Part shown: one piece after another, positions 1-11,840 of the stretch
Position numbering within the stretch: the first letter of the stretch is position 1
Layout: each line of letters opens with the position of its first letter
Assembly (NCBI GenBank): GCA_021014945.1
Contig: MU266498.1
Coordinates: forward strand, 1 to 60,283
DNA: 60,283 nt
Origin: Leucogyrophana mollusca
Lineage: Eukaryota; Basidiomycota; Agaricomycetes; Boletales
Direction of reading: 5' to 3'
The notes under the pieces: model-generated
Told to the model about the DNA's origin: nothing
What the model saw: only the letters and a program-made list of their open reading frames with translations
Database searches by the model: none
Made by a program: the position numbers and the translations under genes

Positions 1-265
1 TGATTATACATGCATTGTCAACTGAATATCAAACCGCTGAGTAAACATAATCAGATATCAGAGTTATTTTGTGATAATAAATGGGTGTCCTTATGTTACC
101 CAATTACTTTCATAGATATATGTTTCTCAGATGAGTGGAATGGTTATAGATCCATTGTCAACTGAACATCAAACTGCTGATTAAATGTCATTAGATATCG
201 GACTTATATCGTGCCGATAGATAGATATCCTTATGTTATCTTATTACTTGTGTAGATAAGCCTAT
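1..265. repeat. Imperfect tandem duplication, period about 140 bp
   Basis: Two AT-rich copies lie head to tail. The string CATTGTCAACTGAA starts at 13 and again at 153. Each is followed by ATCAAACnGCTGA and TAAA, then AGATATC, a shared TCCTTATGTTA, and TTACTT...TAGATA near the end. The preceding bases also match (TGATTATACAT and TGGTTATAGAT), so the unit is roughly 1-125 and 141-265. The copies differ at many positions, so the duplication is not recent. There is no coding potential. It could be the edge of a longer satellite-like array or a decayed non-coding element; only the part inside the window can be judged. Confidence 0.75.
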
Positions 266-767
266 ATATGATTGCACCGACTTTGTATCTGCTTATCAAA
301 TCCATCTGGAAATATCAGCGCCTCCCCGATTTCCTGATGGGGGTACCGGTGGGCGGTAGTGTCATTGCCCCTCGTAGGTCAGGCGGCTTGTCCTGAGCAC
401 GGCCTCGTGCACAGTTTCATCACAATCAGATAGCCAGTGTCCTTGGCAGCGATGGACCTTGCTGGCGCTTGTGGCGGAATATATCAAGATCTCTGGAATT
501 GGTTGGTTGCGTTCTCGCTCGCGCTTATCATAAAAGGGAATTCCCACAGCGCAGTGGTTCTTGGACTGTCGTGAGACGACGCGGTGGAGCGTATCTTCCT
601 TTCTGCCACCTTCCTTGTGCTGCGGACCAGAATCCGTTAGGAGAAAAAAAAGCACTGGCGCTGCGGAGGACTATTAGCAACCAGCTTGTTCTGTTTACCC
701 AGCCCCGTTTCACATTTGTTCGTCAGGATACCCCTCGGCCTTTCGTTTCTTTATACCCTATACTTCC
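266..767. other. Intergenic and upstream region
   Basis: No convincing gene is seen here. Short open frames on both strands overlap one another and lack family features. The last 150 bases before the ATG at 768 are pyrimidine-rich with a TTTATACC stretch, as expected for the promoter and 5' leader of the transporter gene that follows. Confidence 0.5.
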
Positions 768-2173
768 ATGTCTCAGCTAGCCTCGCCTCGCTCAGAATCC
801 ATTGCCCTCAAAGATGATGACGTCGAGATGGCAATCGAGTACGAGGAGCTGGGGCTATTACCCAGCGACGTCCCACCTGTCCCTTCGCTGTGCGGAGTTC
901 CTCTGAAATATATATCGTGAGTGTTCTCCTCTTGCATCACCAAGCGGGTATTGCGCGCTTCAAATGGCCAGGCATCCGCTCTCACAGAGCGTGATGTTCG
1001 GTCTCGTGTGCCTTGCTGCGTGCTGCGTGTTGAAGTTCAGACCAGAAACTGATCAGCACTCGTCGTCAGTCTTGTCACACTGGCGGTTCAAAACTCTCTC
1101 CTCACGATAATAATGCACTATTCCCGGGTCTCTATCCCTCCATCGCAGTCATATTCTGCACCAACCGCCGTTCTCCTCAATGAGCTGCTTAAAGGATCGA
1201 TTTCCCTTGCCATCGCGTTTACCCGTATAGACCGTTCAACTTCATATACCTCGGATACACCACAACCAGGTCTCACTACTGGTCGTTTTTGGAACCCTTC
1301 GAAGGTGCTACTCCGAATTAGAAGACTTGGGAGAGAGGTTTTCAGCCCAGATTGCTGGAAGTTATCAATACCTGCAATCTTATATGGTTGGTGCGCTGGC
1401 TTTGTATTTGGTTCTGTCACCTGACTGCAGAGTTCTATCTAGTTATACAAAATAACTTGCAATACGTCGCCGCTACAAACTTGGAAGCGGCAACCTTCCA
1501 AGTCAGTTACCAAATGAAGATCCTTACAACTGCAGCATTCTCTGTTCTGCTCCTACGGAAGCAATTGAGTGCAAGTCAGTGGCTTGCACTCTTCTTCCTC
1601 GCTATTGGTGTAGGAATTGTGCAGATACAGACAGGAGCCGGCGACACATCAAAGGCCGCGTCCTCGCTGTTGTTCGCTGGCACGTCGATGAATGCTCTTA
1701 AAGGATTCCTGGCGGTAGTCGCTGCGTGTTTCACGTCAGGACTGGCGGGCGTGTACTTCGAGATGGTTTTGAAGAATTCGCAAGCAGATCTTTGGATACG
1801 GAATGTCCAACTCTCCGCGTTCTCGCTGCTCCCTGCACTCGTCCCGATCATCATGTCCCGCCCCGCTGACTCTGGATTCATCAGTTCCTTATTTGAAAAC
1901 TTCGGCGCCTGGGCATGGGCTACTGTAGCCATCCAGGTGTTTGGCGGACTGGTGACCGCTATGGTCATCAAGTACTCCGATAATATCCTCAAGGGCTTTG
2001 CGACGAGTCTCAGCATTGTCATATCGTTCTTGGCCTCCGTCGCACTCTTCGATTTCCAGATCACGTTTACGTTCATCCTTGGCTCCGTTGTCGTCCTGAT
2101 TGCAACGTGGTTATACAATACCCCAGGCCGAAGCTCGAACTCTGTACGGCTTGGCTTCGCAGGTAAAAGCTGA
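768..2173 (+). CDS. UDP-sugar (UDP-galactose/UDP-GlcNAc type) transporter, SLC35A family
   Basis: Multi-spanning Golgi antiporter of the nucleotide-sugar transporter family, which moves UDP-sugars into the Golgi lumen in exchange for UMP. The start at 768 gives MSQLASPRSESIALKDDD and an acidic cytosolic tail ending KYIS at a GTGAGT donor (about 917). The next exon reads LVTLAVQNSLLTIIMHYSR, the usual first membrane segment. After another intron the family core is clear: NNLQYVAATNLEAATFQVSY, then QMKILTTAAFSVLLLRKQLS and a run of hydrophobic helices ending with NTPGRSSNSVRLGFAGKS at 2173. The sequence resembles SLC35A2/A3, but which UDP-sugar it carries cannot be told from sequence. Family identity is secure; the two 5' splice sites are inferred by eye. 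Confidence 0.88.
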
Positions 2174-2666
2174 AGGGTATATATATCCCCCTCAGGTCGT
2201 CGCTGGTGGTGCATTCGTATTGTAGGCGTTTCTTTTATCCCACTTATTTCGAGCAGGACTCCTTAACTTTGACTGGTGGTGGACGAATTACCCCCTTTCT
2301 TTATCTCCAGTCTCGTCACTCTAAGGAGTGTCCTCGAACTTTCTGACTCTTAACTTCTTTACGCCAGTTTGGACGGTTATCGCGATAGACTGGCCTTCGA
2401 ACGCTTTACGATACTCCACGCGCCCCCTCTGTTCTTTCGAGCCCCTCTATCCTATAGGATTGTGCGACTAGGTAGCTACGATATACAATGTGATATATAC
2501 TACAATATTCAACATCATCGGAATCGCTACCCGAATCATCAAGAAAGCACCATATATCGAAAACAGATTGATTTACATCATTTACAAACGATAAGTCGAC
2601 CCGCCCCTCATGAACCGCGAGTTTCGAGGCCCCTCTTGAGGGCTGGGAAAATGGGGAAACACCCAG
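2174..2666. other. Convergent intergenic spacer
   Basis: This is the space between two genes that converge: the sugar transporter ends at 2173 and the transhydrogenase on the other strand ends near 2667. The small frame at 2369-2701 shows no recognisable domain. I see only presumed 3' untranslated sequence. Confidence 0.5.
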
Positions 2667-5600
2667 TCAATTCACGTTGGCATGTGGGATTCGTTTGGTA
2701 AACTCACCGTCACAGGTATCCTTCGCGTCGCCAAACAACATCTTCGTGTTTGACATGTAGAACATAGGGTTAGGAACATCCGCTGAAGAACGTGTCAGAT
2801 AATTGTGCCGAGGGGATAGCATCGCGCTTACCATAACCACTAGACATTCCTCTCTTCATCACGATCACCTGCTTGCTCTTCCACGCGTGCAGCACAGGCA
2901 TCCCGGCAATGGGGGATCCAGGCTCTAACGAGATGGGGTTAACTGTGTCGTTCGCACCAATGACCAACGTGAGATCAGTCTCGTTGAAGTCATCGTTGAT
3001 CTCGTCCATCTCCAAAACGACTGATGGGACACAGATGAGTTTTCGACGACAGGAAATGGGTTGAAATACGCACTGTCGTAGGGAACAGATGCCTCTGCAA
3101 GGAGCACGTTGCATTGACCTGGCATGCGTCCAGCGACAGGGTGGATGGCGAACCGAACGGTGACCCCTTTAGCCCTCAGCATGGCACAGATCTCCGAGAT
3201 AGCGTACTGGGCCTTTGCCACAGCCATGCCATATCCCACGACCTATCGCTTTCAGTCAGAAAGATAAATGTGTTCGTGGGTGACGTGTACTGACCAGAAT
3301 CACGCTATCAGCATTAGCGAGGGCTTCGACTGTGTCATCAACGTTGGTTTTCGTGATTGTGCCCTCGATTGCAGCGGTCTCCGTGGGGGCGACGGTTCCG
3401 ATACCTCCGAAGAGCACGTTTGTCAAAGATCTATTCATCGCGACACACTTCACGCGAAAGATCAGCGAGTTGCACTTTGGGATAGGAACCTCGATACGCA
3501 CCATGATGTACGACAGGATGGAACCGCTGACACCAATCAGCGACCCAACAGTGGTGAGCAAAGGGTTATCCAGCATAAAGCCTTTTGGGTCATCAATGAT
3601 CGTCAACCGGGAAGATATACTGCGAGATCGTACCTTCAGCCACAAGTGCGAATCCAGAATACGCGTTCAAGACGGTGATGACGACAGCTACATGAGGTCC
3701 GACGGATGAGCTCTGGAATCCACACAACATCGTGAAGTGTACTGACGCATATCAGCTCCTCCTATTGCCGCGGTAGTAGTGAAGCCCTTAATGAAGCTCA
3801 AGACTGCGCTTGCACCCAAGTAACTGGCAGCAACGAGAGGCACTGTTGGAGCAGCCATGATGAAGCCAGCCATGGTAGCAGCGTTTGCTCCCAACAGAGT
3901 GGAGTTGATCAAGTGCTTTCCGGGTAACATCAATGGCCTCGACCCCATGCGTCCAGCCAACTTCAGGAACGCGACAATGGAACCGGTGAAAGTGATACCA
4001 CCTGCACAGAAGTCAGCATGCCATCAATGAAAATCCCCATAAGAACTCACCGATGACCACACCCAGGTACGCAGTGACCAGGTGCAACGTTGAGATGTGG
4101 GAAGGATCCGCCAAAACGCTGCCGATACTTGTGAAGACTGCTGCCAATCCAACCACGGAATGAAGTGCGGCCACCATCTGAGGGAGCTCAGTAGCAGTGA
4201 TCCGACGCCCAAGGATCGCTCCGATGGTCGCTCCAACAGCACTGACACCTGCAAATTGTGCCAGGACTTCTGGAGGGAAACCTACGGCAGCTAGTGAAGC
4301 AAGGATACCAGACCCTACACCAAGGACTCCCAAAGCGTTGCCTTGACGGGCGGTGGCTTGTGAGGCGAGCCCAGAAAGGGAACCTGGGATGGTGAATGTC
4401 ACGAATAGCCTTTCCTCGCAAGGCAGAGTAGATCGCACCAATGCAGAGAACACTACTCGTCAGGTAACCAGCTTGAACGAGACCTGCCATGCCAGTGCTT
4501 GCAGCAGCTAAGAACCCGCCGGTGAAAACGACAGCGGGAACGCCATAAAGCCAAGAGTATTCCGGCGGGTCAGTGGGTCCTGCAGGCAATAAGTATCATA
4601 ATGCGCTAATCAGCTCGCCTAACTTACTTTTGAACATGTCCAGCATCCGTTTCGTGATCACGAAGCCTCCCGCAACGTTTACACTAGCCAAAAGTACGGA
4701 CAGAGCGCCAAGAACCTGTGGAATGGTTCCAGGGAAGTAACCTCCCCCCATGACAAACAGGCCACCAATTCCAACCATACCTGCGAAGCGAGTCAGCTCC
4801 TACCAACAACCTGAAGCAAGACTGACAGACCCGAAATAGCGTTGGTGACAGACATCAGCGGCGAGTGCAGCGCAGGCGCAACACCCCAGACAACTCGGTA
4901 ACCAACCAATCCTGCAAGACCAAATGTGAAGAAGTTGCTCATGAACGCCGCGCCGGTCAATTTGCCGAGACCAATCACTGTTCCCATTCCTGCAGTGACG
5001 GTGGCTACTTCACGCGAGGCTTTCTGCCATGGGGTGATGGCCAGACTCTGTGGCTTCTCCTCCGCCTTCTGGGTTGGGGGCGGAACCGTGGGCACAGGTG
5101 CTGCGCGTGGTACGGGGGCCATCAACTCGCCTTCGTGGACAACAATAGAGCCCCGAACGACTTCGTCGCTGAGATCTATGTTGAAGCTACTGTTCTCCCC
5201 GATGGAAAGAAGGAACTTAGTGATGTTGTTGGAGTACAAGGTTGATGACTGTGTTGGAAGTCGCGAAGGAAGGTCGGTATAACCTGAAGGACATCATCAG
5301 CGATTCGCCCCAGGTATAATTTTGGCTGTGGTACCAATGATTGTGACGCCTCGGTGGACGGTGAGCTCTCCGGGCCTGGTAGCCTCACAATTACCGCCAG
5401 TTTCGGCAGCCATCTGATAGATACCAATAAGAACCCATAAGCAAAGTCACGAAGAATAGGAGCTTACATCGACAATGACTGAACCCTGCTTCATCGCTGC
5501 AACCATCTGTGGTACAAAGTCTTAACAACAATACTCAGTGATAGGTTCACCAATACGCACGTCGTTCCGAATAAGTTTTGGTGCCGGTTTGCCAGGAATA

Positions 5601-6950
5601 AGAGCCTAGATAGGTTCTTTAAGAGTGACTGGAGCCAGAAAGATTCGAATCTTACTGTGGTGATGACAATGTCCACATCTTTGCATTGTTCCATGAACAG
5701 TGCCATTTCAGCTTCGATGAATTCCTTGGACATCTCCTTAGCATAACCACCAGCCGCCCCACCCTCTTCTTGTACAGACACTTCGAGGAAATCTGCGCCT
5801 AAAGATTGTACCTGTTCGCGAGCTGCCGACCGTGTATCAAAACCGCGAACGATGGCTCCCAGGCGACGCGCCTAAAGACATAAGATGAGTTATACGCGTA
5901 CCCCCAGAGAGAGCTCACTGACCGTGGCGATTGCGCTGAGACCAGCGACACCAGCACCAATGACAAGCACTTTACCGGGAGGAATCTGTGCCGGTTTCAT
6001 AAGGTAATGCAAAAGAAACAGTGCGAACATGACAATACCTTTCTGGATAGGAATAGGTCAACACACGACTGGATAAATAAAGGTATGATAAACTCACCCA
6101 GCTGCGGTTACCTGGCCCGTCAAATATCTACCGAAATGGTTGGAAGCTTCTAAAACCGCTTTGTAACCAGCAATGTTGGCCATGGAGCTGTTGAGAAGGC
6201 AGTTAGCACGTCGACTGGATAGATATGAACAACAGCCTTACCTCAGCGCGTCAAACGTTTGGGCGCGAGAAATTCGTGGAATCATGTCCATCGCAAACGC
6301 ATTCACCTTGCGTGAAGCCAGAGCCTCCACGGTGGCCTTGTTTTGTGCCGGATATAGGAAGGATATGACAGTGCTGCCCTCCTTCATGTATTTTGCCTCC
6401 TCATCGTGCGAAGGAGGTCGAACCTTGAGCATAATGTCTGTCCTGCTGAAGAGCTCTTCCCGGGAGACGACCGTAGCACCAGCTGCTACGTATTCTTCGT
6501 CTAAAAACTGAGCTTGTGTACCGGCATTTTTCTCCACCAAAACATTTGCAAACCCCTTCTTCCGAAGCAATGCAACATTTTGGGGCGTCAGAGACACTCG
6601 CCGCTCGTTTGGATATGTCTCACGCGGTGCTCCAACAGTCAAAGACGCGTAAGGAATACCTGTGATGAGTGCAATGTCGATCAACCCATAGATACGTGCA
6701 CGATACGAAAAGACGTACCAGACTCCTTCTTTAGTTCAGCAGTAATAGTTTGAACTTCATTTCGTCGCCTCGATGACCAGTGAAATGAGCGAAGACCTGG
6801 GTGTGAATGCCAGTGAGTGAGAGCTGTCTCGATCGAGACACTGCCGTCGATCTGACCTGTGTGTAGGTTGAGGTTGCGTCTAAGGGAGAGTCCCACTGAG
6901 GACCGGCAGCTCAACCTCGCTACTGGCGGCCTGAGAGCCGACAATGTCAT
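2667..6950 (-). CDS. Mitochondrial NAD(P) transhydrogenase (proton-translocating, single-chain)
   Basis: Inner-membrane enzyme that drives hydride transfer from NADH to NADP+ with the proton gradient. The start at 6950 gives [20 protein letters not shown], an Arg/Ser-rich mitochondrial presequence. The order follows the fused eukaryotic and fungal form. First comes domain I, with [25 protein letters not shown] and [11 protein letters not shown] (about 6640-6450), then [18 protein letters not shown] near 5960. Next are membrane helices of domain II (about 5050-3690). Last is domain III, with [17 protein letters not shown] (3239), [37 protein letters not shown] and [15 protein letters not shown]. 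The final exon reads [20 protein letters not shown], then [19 protein letters not shown] and a stop at 2667-2669. A GTGAGT inside that tail could be a further donor, so the last dozen residues are uncertain. There are more than ten short introns. Confidence 0.92.
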
Positions 6951-7865
6951 AGTCGCGGTTCAAGAGGCGTGTGTTGGCGACCTGGCCGATTCACTATGAA
7001 CAACAACTCGGATTGTTGGCTGTGTGCGTATTACATATGGAAACTACACCTGATTATAATATATGTGACGGCTATCGGACAAATTTTCCCGAGGCGATGA
7101 ATTTCCCCAGACTCCCCCACATGGTGATTATCTTGCCGACAACACCAGACCTGGAAGAACTGAGAGTGCTGTTTCTGGCCATCGTGATCGCGTCAATAAT
7201 CCTCGGCTTTATCCCAACCAACTTCATAGCTCGACTTCAACTAAATCTCGGTGACGGGACAGACAGTGCAGCCCAGTGCACGATGCGATTATCCACACCT
7301 CGTGGGATTGCATGTGTGAACCATATCCGCGAATTGGATTAGATGCTACCCAGAATATCTGGATGGTTAAACGGTCGTGCCTGAGGCGGGCTGCTTAGGG
7401 CGTGGTCGGTGCGCTGGCGGCCTACAAAATCCCACACTGTTATTCGCATGCTCACAAAGCGAGAGCACAACCACGAAGGCGGTCCGTCCGAAGGTCGAGT
7501 GGGACTTGAGAAGTATCGGGGTGGCCCGGACGGAATGAAGTTGTCCAGGGTGCATATCTCAGATACGCAACCAGCGCTGCTTTTCAGTACCACAGCAGCG
7601 TTCGTGATTACGATTCATAGGCTACTTGCGATTCACCAGATCAACACTCAACAAATTACGCTCGCAATACCGACATGGATGCAATCAATCGTGGTCAGGA
7701 CTCTGCAATGTACATGGTCTATACAGACAAAGGTGATACAGTTAGAAGAAAGTAGCCCGAGTTAATGACGAATATATACGAATGCCAGATATCATGCATA
7801 TGCGTCTCCCCTACACCCTCCTCGTATAAATACAAACAGACATACGCATCTCGTCATCGACGACA
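6951..7865. other. Intergenic region upstream of the transhydrogenase
   Basis: About 0.9 kb separates the 5' end of the transhydrogenase (6950) from the 3' end of the aldolase-like gene (7866), both on the minus strand. It should hold the transhydrogenase promoter. The open frames here on both strands mirror each other, contain no family motif and are best read as chance. Confidence 0.45.
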
Positions 7866-9132
7866 TCAATGAGCCTTGCCGCTGAGCTCTCTCTCCAGGC
7901 GCACCAAGTCCCGGGTGTGTGAGTGTTCCCACAAAGCTTCGGCCGCCGCAGGCTCGATAGGTGGGAGGGGTTTTCGAGGAAGACCACCATAGCCATACAT
8001 CTTCTCGAGCAGATACTTAGTCCCGGATATGGAGGCTTTGGCAATGGTCGCATCAGCACGGCCGATGATTCCCTGAAGTCGCTGAGCCTCCGGGAGGAGA
8101 GAAGCGTCGGCATGGGAAGCTTCAGAAATTTCAAAGAGCTTCGCAATCGAGTACTTGAAGGGAGATGAGAACAGCAATATTTCGTTTAAAAACCATTCTA
8201 CTTACCGGAGCTACGTTTCCGAGGCCAGTGATGGCACCATGGCCATTCGAGTACGACCCAGGCAGCAAGAAATCGGCGAAACCGCCAAGCACAAGGAATG
8301 GCGCATTCTTGTTCTTGCGTGGGTGTATTGACCCAAATGACGAGTCTGAGACGGTGGCCGCGATACGCGTGAGCTTTCCAACATCTCCGCAACTGTAACC
8401 AGAGATGAGTACAGAGTCGGGATTCACTCGAAGTCAACGCACGTCAACTTAACACCACAAATGTTTGGGCAATCAATAGCTAGCTCTGTGATGAGATCCG
8501 AATCCAAGTTGATGCCACCACTAGCGCCAGGGTCTTTGCAGAGTCGGATCAATTGAGAAACCGGCGGTAGTTGTAAGGACTTACAGTTGTAGATCATCAC
8601 AGGAATCGGGCTCTTTGCGCTGACCTCCACCCAAAACGCTTTCAAAGCTTTCTTGTTCCCTGCCAATGCACCAGCGAAGTAGCCACTGGCAATGGCAATG
8701 GCATAGTCAGCCCCGGCTTCGGCTGCCTCTTTGGCGAGCTCGACCGTCTCCCGAGTGCTCCCAGCTCCTATACCAGCGATAATGGGCACATTCACCAATC
8801 CTTCTTTGTCAAGGGCCTTCCTTGCCACCTTGATCAACGTCACTCTCTCGGAATGTGATAAGTGAATGGCTTCTCCCATCGACCCTGCAAGAAGCGGGCC
8901 GACCCCCGCGGATGCGACTCGGACAACATGGTTCTCAAAGGAGGGGATGTCTAGGAGGAGTGTAAGCGCCAATCAACGTGTTTCCGAGGCCTTCATATAA
9001 GTTCGTAACTGATATGCACTTACCGAGGTCTTCGGACTCGGGCAAGAAGAAAGACGGGATAGGTGCATAGATACCTGGCTTCAGAGGACGGGAAGCGAGT
9101 TGATGATGGCCATTAACACCGTTAGTTGTCAT
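7866..9132 (-). CDS. Dihydrodipicolinate synthase-like (DapA family) aldolase
   Basis: TIM-barrel class I aldolase that works through a Lys Schiff base. The ATG at 9132 gives MTTNGVNGHHQLASRPLKPG then IYAPIPSFFLPESEDLG. The next exon has VGPLLAGSMGEAIHLSHSER (the substrate-binding G-S/T-x-GE region). Removing a 51-nt intron at 8534-8584 restores the conserved Tyr motif as MIYNYPGASGGINLDSD, and the exon then gives GVKLTC with the Schiff-base Lys, continuing GDVGKLTRIAATVSDSSFGS. The C-terminal part reads LLPEAQRLQGIIGRADATIA and ends ELSGKAH. Fungi make lysine through aminoadipate, so the enzyme is unlikely to be a lysine-pathway DHDPS. 4-hydroxy-2-oxoglutarate aldolase or a sugar-acid (2-keto-3-deoxy acid) aldolase is more likely. 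Substrate unknown. Confidence 0.88.
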
Positions 9133-9208
9133 GATGAAGGGATCGAACAGCGGGGAAGGGGACACAGAAAGGATTGAAGAAATCCTCGCTACGAGCCTGG
9201 GGGGTAGG

Positions 9209-9217
9209 TATATAAGG
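9209..9217 (-). promoter_or_regulatory. TATA-like element of the DapA-like gene
   Basis: The plus strand reads TATATAAGG, so the minus strand reads CCTTATATA. It lies about 77 bp upstream of the ATG at 9132, a usual spacing for a fungal TATA box. The assignment rests on sequence and position only. Confidence 0.4.
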
Positions 9218-10645
9218 ACGCGGAGATCGCCACCGGACTAGTGAGGCGATCCCGGACGTTTACGGGCCGAAGTCGGGCACATTGGCCATTCCCTGGCGGA
9301 CCGTTGTCGGTTAATTTCAAACGCGGGTGCACTTGGATTGCAACATTCGCAGACAGTCGATGCTCTTCGCAGGGACGAGTTATACTGCCTGAGGACAGCG
9401 GCTACTTTGGGGCTAGCTAGTATGTAAAGCCCTGCAGCTTCAACACGAGAATTTTACGTCTTGTCTGAGATGCGAAGTTTATCATTACATGGCACTTACA
9501 GCACGGTCATCATTCGGGCAAGAAGTGGGAGGAGCACCATGGTTGTCGCTGTCCGGATACGAAGGCAAATCTGAACATGCGGAATGGGACAATCGCATCG
9601 GCACTCGCCGTTACGGAGGAGCTGCTGGATCGGAATCACTGCTGCGGCAGCAAGAGGTTCTTCATGGTGCAAACCAGGACCACTCCAGTTCATCCGAACC
9701 GCAGGAAGGAATTATTCCAAGCGAAAAATTCCTTGGCAGGCAAAGAAGGAAGTGGAGCAGATAACAAGTAAGTATGTGTGTCAGAAAATCATGGGTTAAG
9801 CACCTGATCTGCCAGAGACGCCTTCAGAGGACTCAGGGTCTGTCACCTGAACCTGACCTGCGAACAGAATGGGATAAACTCAAATCGAAGCCATCCCAAT
9901 GGTCACCCTCGAACGGCTGCAGCTACTACAGACCTCATCGGCTCGAAGTATGGAAGCAGCGGAGATGAAAGAAAACCACAGCGGATCAGCCCTGGCACCA
10001 GAACCTAATGAGATGGAATCTACTCACAATATTCCCCAGGTACCAGACGTCCATGAAAGTCATTCATGGTCATCCAGAGATATTTTTGAACGTGGATACG
10101 TCAACCCAAAGACACCAAGGAAAAAAACGAAATGATGGACAGATGGTCCTGGAACCTCGCGACTGAAGCGGTCTAACGGCGCTGTGTATGGTCGGCAAAT
10201 TATTCATCCGATACTGGACGAACAAATCACCCCATCCCAAATATCAGCCAAAGGAAAAGAGAATAATAGTATCCACGAATGTCCGAGCGCTGCCACCACG
10301 GTAGGGGTAACGGTGAGATTGCTGTTGACAACGTCTGCTCTCAGACAGCACAGACAGTACTTCCACCGCAGCCAGCGGAAGATACGACATCCCAAGATGA
10401 CGGAGGCTTCCCGCCCGGACCGCGACAGATAACGTCTGTCGAACGCAAAGCATCCATTCAGCGTGACATAAGCACGCAGCTACAGCAACCAGTTTATCGG
10501 GAACCCTGAGACCTTCTACCATCAGATACCTCTAAGAGGATAGATAAGCTCTCACCTGTGACCTCTCAGTTGTGCTCGAGCGCCTTTAGTCACTGACACA
10601 TTGGACGGGGGACGGAACAGCGAGGGCACCTGTAATGGTGGTGGT
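9218..10645. other. Unassigned 1.4-kb region with overlapping short plus-strand frames
   Basis: Plus-strand frames at 9489-9764, 9774-9968, 9899-10135 and 10279-10509 follow one another with stops and frame changes. A piece such as MEAAEMKENHSGSALAPEPN is hydrophilic, rich in Glu, Ser and Pro, and could belong to a disordered protein. No domain is recognisable and I could not find splice sites that join them convincingly. It may be a small unknown gene with introns, a decayed gene, or non-coding DNA. I do not call a CDS. Confidence 0.3.
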
Positions 10646-11840
10646 TCATACAGCTGCTTGGGGCTTGGCTCCGTCGACAATTTCTAGCCGGTCGAGTACC
10701 TCCCTCTCCCATTCCGTCCACCCTTCTGCATCAACCTCGCCCTCGGATTCGCCTGCTTTGCTGAACACGTCCCAAGGAACACAACCTTTATCGTCATCCT
10801 CAGTGGGCTCGAGCGCAAACCTTCCTTGACGAGATCGAGTCAGAGTTACGACATGAGCAGCTGATCCGAGTGCGTGGCCAAGGTCGTGAACTATTGAGCG
10901 CACGTATGTTCCACCCGATACCTTCATACTCAAAACAAATGCGGCTGGGGGTACGTCGGTTGGCTGGGACTCGGGCTCGTCCTTGACAACTGGGTTTTCT
11001 TCGACACTCTCGAGAGCTTTCTCCATGGCCTTCTTCTCCTCGGCAGTGAATTCTTTTTCGGGCCAGCGAAAGCCGTGATCACTTCCTTTCCAGTCGACGA
11101 TCTCAAGAGAATGTACAGTGACCTTCCTTGGTTCGATGGGTCGAGGGAGAGGAATACCCTTACGCGCATACTCGTAGAGTGGCCGCCCATCCATCTTAAG
11201 GGCAGAAAAACTTTGGAGTGTCGTGAAGTGGAGGTGAGGGCAGTGAGAGGATTGAACGTACATTGGAGGGGTTTGCTGTATCTCGCCTCTAAACTTATCC
11301 AGCATGCCTTCGACTGCTTCCCTTGTGACGTGACGCCACGGTGCAACTCGAACACGAACACCTTCGCCGTCGTAAGAATCCGTTTCACATCCCAGCAGTG
11401 CTGTTGTTCTATATTCCTGTTGTCTCGGTGAAACCTCGTTCTAAACCTGCAGGACAGTGAACTATAGATACCTTGACGCAGTCGAGGAACTCATTCAAAC
11501 GTTTGGTGCCTTTTCCAATGCCTACCACTGGTTATATTGCATCTGAATTCGCGGAGGATCGGATTGAAGCAGATCGATCGGGCTTACCCAGCACGCCGTC
11601 TGCGAGAGGGTCAAGTGTCCCCCCTTGCCCAATCTTTACGGTCTCTCGTGCTCGTCTTCCTCTCTTTGGTATCTTCCCTTTGCCTTTCTGCTCCTCCAGT
11701 TTCTCGGCCTCTACAAAAAGACGAGAGCTGCCCACTAGCTGCTTGATGTCATTGACCACTGACATAGACGTGGGTCCCGAAGGTTTTGCGACCGCAAATA
11801 GCCCAGACAAAGGCAACTGAGGAAGGGATACTTTTGGCAT
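10646..11840 (-). CDS. tRNA pseudouridine(55) synthase, TruB/Pus4 family
   Basis: Converts U55 of the T-loop to pseudouridine in tRNAs. The ATG at 11840 begins MPKVSLPQLPLSGLFAVAKP with the family sequence SGPTSMSVVNDIK. It is followed by GGTLDPLADGVL, which carries the catalytic Asp (GTLDPxAxG), interrupted after VL by an intron. The later exon contains SALKMDGRPLYEYARKG (the TruB QxPPxxSAxK...G..aYe.AR.G region), and near the C-terminus GGTYVRSIVHDLGHALGSAA with a typical TLTRSRQGRF. An acidic insertion around KDEPESQPTDVPPAA is common in fungal Pus4. The stop is at 10646-10648. Likely mitochondrial and cytosolic by analogy with yeast Pus4; that localisation is inference. Confidence 0.9.
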
